A stretch of 64,000 nucleotides of DNA from Myxococcales bacterium. GTDB lineage: Bacteria > Myxococcota_A > Polyangia > Palsa-1104 > JAEUJZ01. The stretch lies in the NCBI GenBank assembly GCA_016794365.1, contig JAEUKB010000002.1, positions 79,536 through 143,535 of the forward strand. The letters run 5' to 3'. This document shows positions 35,293-42,887 of this stretch, one piece after another. The position numbers and the translations under genes were made by a program. Below the pieces are notes generated by a model. It was not told the origin of the DNA, made no database searches, and was given only the letters and a program-made list of their open reading frames with translations. The number at the start of each line of letters is the position of its first letter. The stretch's first letter is position 1.

Positions 35293-38007
35293 GTGCAAAG
35301 CTCGTCTCGTCCTTCTCACGATGGTGCAAGCGTGACCGACTCGCCGCCCTGGCTGGCAGAGCTTGAGGATCGGCTCGGCTCGGCGCAGGTCTCGACGCAG
35401 CCGCAAGACCGAAGTGCGTATCGGCGCGACATGTGGGCGCGCGGTCTGCTTCAGGTGGCGGCGGGTCAGCCAGCGGGGGTGCTGCCAGCAGCGGTGTGCT
35501 GGCCGCGCTCGACGGCGGATGTGCAACAGGTGGTGAAGCTGGCGCAGTCGCAACAGATCAAGCTGACGCCGTTTGGGGGCGGATCGGGGGTGACGGGCGG
35601 CGCGATGCCGGACCCCGGCGGGCTGGTGGTGGACCTAAAGAAACTGCGCGCGCTGACGGTGGATCGCGATCGGCTGACGGTGACGTGCGGGGCGGGCTGG
35701 AACGGCTGGCACCTGGAAGAAGCGCTGAATCGCCAAGGGCTGTCGATGGGGCACTTCCCGTCGTCGATCATGTGCTCGACTGTGGGCGGCTGGCTGGCGA
35801 CGCGGGGTGCCGGTCAGATGTCCACCAAGTACGGCAAGATCGAAGACATGGTGTCGGGGCTGACGGCGGTGACCGGCACGGGCGAGGAACTGACGGTCGA
35901 TGGCACGACGCAGGGGCCGGACTGGGTGCAGCTCCTGGTCGGCAGCGAGGGGCGGCTCGGGCTGATCACGGAAGCGACGCTGTCGCTTGTGCCGGTGCCG
36001 CAAAAGCGGCTGCTGCGGGGCTACTGGTTTCCCGACGTGCAGAGCGGCTACGGCGCGATTCAGCAGATCCTGTCGCGCGGGCTGCGTCCGGCGGTGGTGC
36101 GGCTGTATGACGAGCTGGATACGCTGCTCGCCGGGGTGGGCAAGAGCGGGCCGAGCCTCAACCAGCCGCTCATCACCAACCTGAGCGGGACGGCGGGGCG
36201 CTTTTTCGGGCAGCTCTCAGGGCTGCTCGGGAAGTTCGAGCTGGGACGGTCGCAGCGTCCGCTGGAGCTGGGCGATCTGCTGGCGCTGTTGCGACCCGAT
36301 GCCGAGCGGGCCAAGCATCGCCTGGAGCGCTGGCTGGTGCAGGCGGCGCTTCAGAAGACCGAGCCGGTGGGGCAGCTCCTGGACTCGCTGCTGTCGCGGC
36401 TCCACGTCGGCTGTCTGCTCATCATCGGCTGCGAAGGGGAACCGACGACGACGGCGACGGAAGAGCAGCTCATCCGCGATGAGATTGCACGCCTGGGAGG
36501 CCGCGACCTGGGCCCCGAGCCGGGCGAGCACTGGCTGCGCCACCGCTACGACGTAAGCTTCAAGTGGCCCAAGGCGTTTGCGGCGGGGGCGATGGCCGAC
36601 ACGATGGAGTTTGCGGCGACGTGGGATCGGCTGCCCGCGCTGTATCAGAAGGTCCGGGCGGCGACGCTGCCGCACGCGCTCATCATGGCGCACTTTAGCC
36701 ACGCATATCCCGATGGCTGCTCGATCTACTTTACGTTCATGACGCGGGCGCTGTCGGCGGGGGCGGCGGCGGACGGCAGCGAGCGGGGGACGGCGCAGCT
36801 TCGCGACGATCAGCGGCGCTACGATGAGATCTGGCAAGGGGCGATCGAAGCGGCGCTGGCGGCGGGGGCCACGATCGGTCATCACCACGGTGTCGGGCGG
36901 CTGCGGGCTCCGTTTCTGGTCGATGAGCAAGGCGAAGGGCTGCCGCTTTTGCGGGCGATGGCGAAGGTGTGCGATCCGCAGCAGGTGCTCAATCCGGGGC
37001 GGCTGTTTGTCGAAGACCGCTCGGTTCGGCCCAGGCAGTCGCTGCTGCTCGGGCCCAAGACGGTGACGGTGAACAAAGGCTCGCTGCTTGCGACGGTGCC
37101 AGCGGACCTGACGCTGCTGGCCATCGAGGAGCGGCTGCAAAAAGACGAGCTGTCGCTCGGTCACTTGCCGCCGTCTGCGTACGCCCGAACGCTGCGAGAC
37201 GCGCTGTGCAGGCCGCTGCCGCTAGAAGCCAGTGTCTCGACGGGACGACTGCACGATCGGCGGGTTCAGCTCCTGTTTCAGCGCAAAAACGGATCGCTTT
37301 TGGCACTGCCGCCACAGCCAGCGCCGCGACGGTCCACCGGGCCGGATCTGGGACAGCTCGTAGGGCTCTTGGACGATCACATGGAGCTTACGGGGGCGAC
37401 GCTGCGGGTCGAGCGCTACCTGCCGGTCCGTCCGACGCTGACGCTTGGCTTTGATGATCCCGAGGCGGCGCTGCGGGCGATCCTGCTGGCGCGACGCTGG
37501 CACGGCGGCTGCGGGGTGCAGAGCGTGCAGCTTGTGTCGCGGGCGCTGTGTGACGCGCTGGGGTCGCTGTCGGCTGAGCCGGGCAGCGCACAGCCGTGGA
37601 ACGGGCCCAGCGGTCGGCTGCTGGTGGTGATCGAAGGTGCGGGGCCGATCACGGTGGCGCAAGAGTCGATGCGAGAGCTCGGACATCGGCTGGGCGTACA
37701 GAATGCCTGGCTGCCGATTCCGGCGCTGCGGGAGCTGCTCGCGGCACCGCTTCTGACGATGTGCGCACGCTGGCAGGCGCTGGGACCGCTTACGCAGCGA
37801 CATCTCCCGCCGCTGCCCCTTCTTGAGCTGGCGCAGCTTCTTGACCGGCTGCCCGCTCGCTTTGTCGTGGGGGGAGTCCATCGCCATGGGCTGGCGGTGG
37901 CAAGCCCGGATGCGACGCTGGGTGAGCTTGTCAAAGAGCCCGTGTCAGCAGCGCTCGATCTAGATGCTGCGCTTGCAAGTGCGCTCGCTGCGGCGGGTGC
38001 GGAGTAG
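35293..38007 (+). CDS. FAD-linked oxidase, alkyl-DHAP-synthase/GlcD type, with long C-terminal extension
   Basis: A 904-residue protein with a GTG start and AAGGTG close upstream; a second GTG at 35332 is possible. Residues 50-570 are a PCMH-type FAD oxidase: PFGGGSGVTGG binds FAD, YGKIEDMVSGLTAVTGTGEE and LLVGSEGRLGLITEATLSLV follow, and IGHHHGVGRLRAPFL near residue 530 is the His-rich motif of alkylglycerone-phosphate synthase and related dehydrogenases. Ordinary members end near here (VCDPQQVLNPGRLF); this protein has about 330 further residues with no recognised domain. The next gene, three bases downstream, is a GlcF-like Fe-S protein, so the pair probably forms a membrane-associated 2-hydroxy-acid dehydrogenase feeding electrons to quinone. 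The substrate is unknown. Confidence 0.85.
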   Translation: MQSSSRPSHDGASVTDSPPWLAELEDRLGSAQVSTQPQDRSAYRRDMWARGLLQVAAGQPAGVLPAAVCWPRSTADVQQVVKLAQSQQIKLTPFGGGSGVTGGAMPDPGGLVVDLKKLRALTVDRDRLTVTCGAGWNGWHLEEALNRQGLSMGHFPSSIMCSTVGGWLATRGAGQMSTKYGKIEDMVSGLTAVTGTGEELTVDGTTQGPDWVQLLVGSEGRLGLITEATLSLVPVPQKRLLRGYWFPDVQSGYGAIQQILSRGLRPAVVRLYDELDTLLAGVGKSGPSLNQPLITNLSGTAGRFFGQLSGLLGKFELGRSQRPLELGDLLALLRPDAERAKHRLERWLVQAALQKTEPVGQLLDSLLSRLHVGCLLIIGCEGEPTTTATEEQLIRDEIARLGGRDLGPEPGEHWLRHRYDVSFKWPKAFAAGAMADTMEFAATWDRLPALYQKVRAATLPHALIMAHFSHAYPDGCSIYFTFMTRALSAGAAADGSERGTAQLRDDQRRYDEIWQGAIEAALAAGATIGHHHGVGRLRAPFLVDEQGEGLPLLRAMAKVCDPQQVLNPGRLFVEDRSVRPRQSLLLGPKTVTVNKGSLLATVPADLTLLAIEERLQKDELSLGHLPPSAYARTLRDALCRPLPLEASVSTGRLHDRRVQLLFQRKNGSLLALPPQPAPRRSTGPDLGQLVGLLDDHMELTGATLRVERYLPVRPTLTLGFDDPEAALRAILLARRWHGGCGVQSVQLVSRALCDALGSLSAEPGSAQPWNGPSGRLLVVIEGAGPITVAQESMRELGHRLGVQNAWLPIPALRELLAAPLLTMCARWQALGPLTQRHLPPLPLLELAQLLDRLPARFVVGGVHRHGLAVASPDATLGELVKEPVSAALDLDAALASALAAAGAE

Positions 38008-38010
38008 CCG

Positions 38011-39090
38011 ATGCCCGATCTGACGACCTCGTTATCGCTGTGCTCGCTGTGTCCGAAGCTGTGTAGCCATGTCTGTCCGGTGTATCGCGCATCGGCCAAA
38101 GAGACGCTGTCGCCGCAAGCCAAGATGTCGAGCCTTTTGTCGCTGCGACAAGCCGGGGAACAGGGCTCGCTGGCCGAGGCGCTGCCGCTGTATGGCTGCA
38201 CGGGCTGCGGGGCGTGTAGCAGTGCGTGTCTGCACAAGGTCGAGCCCGCGCAGCAGTTGGTTCGTGGACGCACGCTGGCCGAGCGCGCCGAGGTCGGTCA
38301 TCCGGCGCTCGTCGATCTGCCCGAGCGGGTGTTTCAGCGGGCCCAGGATGCGGCGCGAGCGATCTTGCGCGATCCGCAGCTCTCGACGCGACTGGCCCAG
38401 CCGGGAGACATTGGGCTGCTGCCTTCGTGCCTGCCGCGTCGTCAGCAACAAGCGGGACCGGAAGAAGAAGCGCGACAGCTTCTGACGGTGCTCGATCGGG
38501 TGCGGGCGCATCGCGCGGATCTGCCAAGCTACGGGCTGCTGACGGTGGGAAGCGCGGGCTATGCGCTGTATGCGGCGGGTCTGGAAGAGTCGTTCCGGCT
38601 GTACGCAGAGTCGCTGGCGCAGAAAGTGTCCGAGCTGTCGATGCTGGTGACGACGTGCTCGGCGTGTACCTACCTGCTGAAGGTGGTCTATCCGCAGCAT
38701 GGCGTGCCGCTTGTGCCCAAGGTGCTGCACTTTGGCGAGCTGATCCTGCCGTATGTGAGCGCGCTGCCGATCGCGCGCAAGCTGCCGCAGGTGACCTATC
38801 ACGCGCCGTGTCACCTGTCGCGACGGCTGAAGATCGATGCGCCTCGGCAGGTGCTGGCGCGGCTGGCGGAACAGGTCGATGACATCGCGGGGGAAGAGCC
38901 GCTGTGCTGCGGAGCGGGCGGGCTGCTGCCGCAGACCGATCCCGACCTGGCGCAGCAGATGGCGCACGAGGCGATGGCGCAAGGAGCCGGGCAGCCGATT
39001 GTGAGCGGCTGTCCGACGTGCAGCTATCATCTCAGCAAGAGTGGGCACAAGACCCGCGACCTGCTCGATGTGCTGTGTGAGTCGCTGTAG
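38011..39090 (+). CDS. Fe-S (CCG-domain) oxidoreductase subunit, GlcF-like
   Basis: A 359-residue partner of the FAD oxidase three bases upstream. Two N-terminal Cys clusters (CSLCPKLCSHVCPVY and YGCTGCGACSSACLHKV) should bind 4Fe-4S centres; the second half carries two CCG-type cysteine motifs (TYHAPCHLSRRL with EEPLCCGAGGLLP, and SGCPTCSYHL). This is the build of GlcF and of LutA/GlpC-type electron carriers, which pass electrons from the flavoprotein to the quinone pool or a heterodisulfide-type partner. The length is shorter than E. coli GlcF (about 407). Confidence 0.87.
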   Translation: MPDLTTSLSLCSLCPKLCSHVCPVYRASAKETLSPQAKMSSLLSLRQAGEQGSLAEALPLYGCTGCGACSSACLHKVEPAQQLVRGRTLAERAEVGHPALVDLPERVFQRAQDAARAILRDPQLSTRLAQPGDIGLLPSCLPRRQQQAGPEEEARQLLTVLDRVRAHRADLPSYGLLTVGSAGYALYAAGLEESFRLYAESLAQKVSELSMLVTTCSACTYLLKVVYPQHGVPLVPKVLHFGELILPYVSALPIARKLPQVTYHAPCHLSRRLKIDAPRQVLARLAEQVDDIAGEEPLCCGAGGLLPQTDPDLAQQMAHEAMAQGAGQPIVSGCPTCSYHLSKSGHKTRDLLDVLCESL

Positions 39091-39128
39091 CGTCCCAAAA
39101 GACCACGCATCCCGAAAGACCTGCCTGC

Positions 39129-39145
39129 CCCGCTGCCGCAGCGGG
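39129..39145 (+). terminator. GC-rich hairpin after the Fe-S gene
   Basis: CCCGCTG-CCG-CAGCGGG lies 39 bases after the stop codon. There is no T tract, so termination would be weak or Rho-assisted. The 180 bases between it and the next start contain a possible -10 (TACGAT at 39290) but no clear -35. Confidence 0.35.
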
Positions 39146-39328
39146 CTGTGGTCGCGGCTCTCCCCCGAGGGCTTCGCCTGGGCTTGCTTCCGCACAGCGC
39201 CATCGCAAGGGCAATACAGATCCTAGAATTTGTGGTTTTCCTTGGTCATTTCATGGATATGTGTGCGGGTGGTTGCATAAAACTCGTGCTACGATTACTC
39301 CGACCTTTTCTATTTGGTCGGTTTACCC

Positions 39329-42300
39329 ATGGCCCTTGCATCTACTCCTTCGTCGCAGCTCGGACCCGAGCAACCCCCGACGGCGCGCATCGGAATGGTC
39401 CTTTCGGGCACCTATCGTCTCGATGCGTACCTAGGCCAAGGCATGACCGGCCTGACCTATAACGCCTGGCATCTGCGTCAGAAACAGCCCTTTGCCGTCA
39501 AGCTGCTGCATCGCGAGCTGGCACCGAGCCATGAGCGCGTCTCGAAGCTGCGGCAAGACCTGCGGGCGCTGAGCAGCCTGCGACGGTTTGGCTTTTTGCC
39601 GGTGGACCTGAGCTTTGGGCCCGATGGCTCGCCGTTTTTGGCCGCAGAGCTGCTGGTCGGAGAGACGCTGCGGGTTCGGCTTACGCGGGGACCGCTGCCG
39701 GTGCTGGCGGCGGGGATTGTGACGGCGGCGCTGGCGCGGGCGCTCGGGGAAGCGCACAAGCAGGGCGTGGTCCACGGTGATCTGCGACCGGAAAACGTGA
39801 TCCTGCCAAGCGAAGCGGGTCGCGAAATTGAAGCGGGGCAGCCGGTGCTTCTAGACGGAGCACTGCATCACCTGCGCAAGCGTGCGATCGGTCTGGATGA
39901 GTCGCTGCCGCTCGGGAAGCTGGCCTATCTGGCACCGGAGCAAGCGAGTGGGGAACAAGGCACTGCCGACGTGGCGGGTGACATCTTTGCACTCGGCGCG
40001 ATCTTGTATGAGTGCCTGATGGGAAAGCAGGCGTTTTTGGGTCCCGAGCTGGAGGTGGTGCTGGAGCGCTTGTCGTCGCCGCCTCCCGCTTTGCAGCTAC
40101 CGCGAGAGCTGGGCGCACCGCCGGGACTGTCGGAAGCGCTGGATGCGGTGATCCGTCGGGCGTGCATGCGCGATCCAAGTGAGCGCTTCGAGTCGATGGG
40201 GGAGCTGCTGACGGCGCTCGGGGAAGGGTTTGAAAAGTCGGGGCTGCCGCTGCCTCCGCCGGACGAGCGAGTGCCGATTGATACGCTGCTGTCGCAGAAC
40301 AAAGGGCTGCGCAAGCGAACCGTGGCGGTGAAGCGAATTGCGGCGCTACCGACGGCAGCAGCGGACGATGACGAAGACGTAAGCGATCCGTCGCGGGTGC
40401 TGACGGCGGCGGCGATGCCCTCGATGGAGCCAGAGTCGCCGACGGAGCTGTCGATGCGACCGGCGAGCAAGAGCAACACCGCCAAGCAGCGGGTGATCCG
40501 GCGGACGGTGCGGGCGCGCGATCTGTCAAAGATGCTGGCCGAGGTCGAAGCGGGACGGCTGAGCCCCGAGCAAGCGATGGCGATGTCGTCGGATGCCGAT
40601 GAAGACGCAGCGCCCGAGAGCACGAAGTCGCAGCCGCTCACCGAAGAGCAGCGCCTGATGGAAGAAGGTCGCGCGGCGGTGCTGGCGCGAGCGGAAGCGG
40701 CGAAAAAGAACCGCGAGGTGGAAATCCAAAAGCGGGCCGAGCGCGAGCGCAACGAAGCGGCGCAGATGCAAAAGCGACTGCTCGAACAGGCGCGGGCCGA
40801 GACGCTGGGACGGATGCGGGCCGAGTGGGAACAGAGTCAGCGTCACAAGCTCGGCAAGGAAGTGGGCGACAGCGGGAAGCTGCCCAAAGAGATGTTTGGT
40901 CCGAAGCCGACGGAAGCGGAGCAAAAAGAGCTGCTCGAGGAAGCGGCTCGGCAGGCGAAGCGACTGGAGGCCGAGCGACTGGAGGCCGAAAAGCGCGCGG
41001 CGGAAGACGCAGAGCGCGAGCGAAACGAAGCGCAGGCAGCGGAAGCGGCGCGGGTGGCGGCGGACAAGCTGCAAGCGGAGCTGCGCGAAAAAGAGCGACT
41101 AGAGGCCGAGCGGGCCGAGCGGGTCCGTCAGAAAGCCGAAAAAGAAGCGGAAGCGCGACGGAAGGCGGAAGAGGTCGAGCAGCATCGCCTGGCCAAGCAA
41201 AAAGAGGTCGAAGCGGCGCAGCGCGCGGCTGAGCAAGCCAAGCAGCAGGCCGAGGAAGCGGCCCGAAAAGCGCAGCAGGCGCAGCAAGAAGCCGAGCCAG
41301 AGCTGCTGGAAGACGAAATCGACGAAATCTTCGAGGAAACGAAGAAACCACCGCCCGTTCCAGAGTCCGTGAAGCAAGCAGCAGCGGCGGCACAGCGGGC
41401 ACAGCAAGAAGCGGCAGAGGCGGAAGCAGCGGCGCAGCAGGCGCAAGCCGACGCGGAAGCCGCAGCGAAAGCGGCGCAAGAAGCACAGCAAGCGGCGCAG
41501 GCAGCGGAAGAGTCGCGGATGCGATCCGCTTCGGAGTTTGAGGAGATCATCCGCGCGGCGCAGGAAGCACGCGACCGGGACGAAGCGCTGGCCAAGCAGA
41601 TCCGAGAAGCGGAAGATCGCGCTCGTGCCGCACAAGCTGCCCGCGCTGCCAACCTGGCTCGTGCGACGCGAGCAACCCGCGCGCTGGCGGTGATTCAGCA
41701 GGTTCAGCACATCGCGCAGAACGAACCGACGATGGAAGATGCGCCGAGCGGTCGCAGTCAAGATCCGTCGGTTCCGTCGCTGCCTCCGCTTAGTGGGGCA
41801 CCAAAGAGCGCGATTTCCGATAGCACATCGACGCCGGTACGGAAGCCGAGCGCGGTCAGCAGTCCCGATTCAGCGATCAGCCACGGAGCCCCCAAGCCAG
41901 TGCCGCCGCCGCGTGATCCGAGCGGCGTGTTTGTGCCGGGTCAGCTTCATCCGTCGGCGCTACGACCGGAGCTGATGGGTACGTTTTCCAATCCGCAGAT
42001 GGCTCCGGCGGCGATCCGTCCCGAGTCGAGCGGTCCGTATACCAACCCGCAGATGGCTCCGGTTGGCATGCGGCAAGACATGAGCGGCGTGTACACCAAC
42101 CCGCAGATGGCTCCGGCGATGATTCCGATGCAGTCCACATCGATGCCGGTGCTGGTGACGCCGGTGATGCAGCCGCCGCGTGCTCCGGGTGACTACACGC
42201 TGTCGAAAGGCCAGATGGCCACGGCGCTGGGTCTGACGGCGATCTTGTCGGGGCTGATTGGCTCGCTGGGAACGCTACTGATCTTGCGTCACCAGCAGCA

Positions 42301-42805
42301 AGGTCCGGTCGCGCAGCAGATCGCAGCGCCGGTGGTGGTGGGCACGATGGGTCAGCCAGGCAGCGGGACCGTCAGCGATGGCAAGACCGTCACAGCACCG
42401 AGCACGCCGGATCAGACACAGTCAAACAAGACGGACTCACGCGTGGCAGACACGGTGCCGGTGCTAAAGCCAGCGGTGCGCGACAGCAAGACGGTCTATC
42501 CACCGCTGCGACTGATGACCGATGCAGCGACGATGCCGCCCAAGCAGAGCATCTGGACGCGACCGGCTGCCGCCGTAGCAGCGACAGCGACAGCGACGGA
42601 CGCAGCGGGAGCAAAGGCTGGCGATGTCAAACCGGCGCTCGGGGCCGATGGAAAGCCGATCGCGGGTGATGCCAAGAGCGCAACCGAGGTCAAAGCGGGA
42701 GACGCCAAACCGCAAGCGCCCATCGCCAAGCCTGTACCCGACGCCAAGCCTGTCGCAAAGCCTGTCAAGACAGACGACGGACTCCGCAATCCATTTGCAA
42801 TGTAA
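39329..42805 (+). CDS. Degenerate Ser/Thr kinase with long coiled coil and membrane helix
   Basis: A 1158-residue protein. The ATG at 39329 is preferred to a TTG at 39314; neither has a ribosome site. Residues about 23-290 have a Hanks-kinase fold: glycine loop GQGMTGLTYN, VAIK-equivalent FAVKLLH, and APE as YLAPEQASG. The catalytic loop reads VHGDLRPENV (HRD changed to HGD, Lys to Arg) and the DFG motif is replaced by LLDGALHH, so it may be a pseudokinase or an atypical enzyme. Residues about 435-790 are a highly charged Ala/Glu/Lys coiled coil. Three 18-residue repeats with core NPQMAP lie near 878-931, one membrane helix near 960-985, and a Thr/Ala/Lys-rich tail ends RNPFAM. It is convergent with an AAA-type ATPase gene. 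Confidence 0.8.
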   Translation: MALASTPSSQLGPEQPPTARIGMVLSGTYRLDAYLGQGMTGLTYNAWHLRQKQPFAVKLLHRELAPSHERVSKLRQDLRALSSLRRFGFLPVDLSFGPDGSPFLAAELLVGETLRVRLTRGPLPVLAAGIVTAALARALGEAHKQGVVHGDLRPENVILPSEAGREIEAGQPVLLDGALHHLRKRAIGLDESLPLGKLAYLAPEQASGEQGTADVAGDIFALGAILYECLMGKQAFLGPELEVVLERLSSPPPALQLPRELGAPPGLSEALDAVIRRACMRDPSERFESMGELLTALGEGFEKSGLPLPPPDERVPIDTLLSQNKGLRKRTVAVKRIAALPTAAADDDEDVSDPSRVLTAAAMPSMEPESPTELSMRPASKSNTAKQRVIRRTVRARDLSKMLAEVEAGRLSPEQAMAMSSDADEDAAPESTKSQPLTEEQRLMEEGRAAVLARAEAAKKNREVEIQKRAERERNEAAQMQKRLLEQARAETLGRMRAEWEQSQRHKLGKEVGDSGKLPKEMFGPKPTEAEQKELLEEAARQAKRLEAERLEAEKRAAEDAERERNEAQAAEAARVAADKLQAELREKERLEAERAERVRQKAEKEAEARRKAEEVEQHRLAKQKEVEAAQRAAEQAKQQAEEAARKAQQAQQEAEPELLEDEIDEIFEETKKPPPVPESVKQAAAAAQRAQQEAAEAEAAAQQAQADAEAAAKAAQEAQQAAQAAEESRMRSASEFEEIIRAAQEARDRDEALAKQIREAEDRARAAQAARAANLARATRATRALAVIQQVQHIAQNEPTMEDAPSGRSQDPSVPSLPPLSGAPKSAISDSTSTPVRKPSAVSSPDSAISHGAPKPVPPPRDPSGVFVPGQLHPSALRPELMGTFSNPQMAPAAIRPESSGPYTNPQMAPVGMRQDMSGVYTNPQMAPAMIPMQSTSMPVLVTPVMQPPRAPGDYTLSKGQMATALGLTAILSGLIGSLGTLLILRHQQQGPVAQQIAAPVVVGTMGQPGSGTVSDGKTVTAPSTPDQTQSNKTDSRVADTVPVLKPAVRDSKTVYPPLRLMTDAATMPPKQSIWTRPAAAVAATATATDAAGAKAGDVKPALGADGKPIAGDAKSATEVKAGDAKPQAPIAKPVPDAKPVAKPVKTDDGLRNPFAM

Positions 42806-42887
42806 GCGGCTTGGGAAAGCGGCGTCGCCGTCGCACTGGTGAAGGGTGCGGCCACTGGGCGAGTCGCGGCTCAGGTAGCCGGGGACG

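Noticed and set aside
36217..37164. 315-codon frame antisense to the FAD oxidase
   Set aside because: Arg/Gln-rich shadow of a clear coding gene with recognisable catalytic motifs on the other strand.
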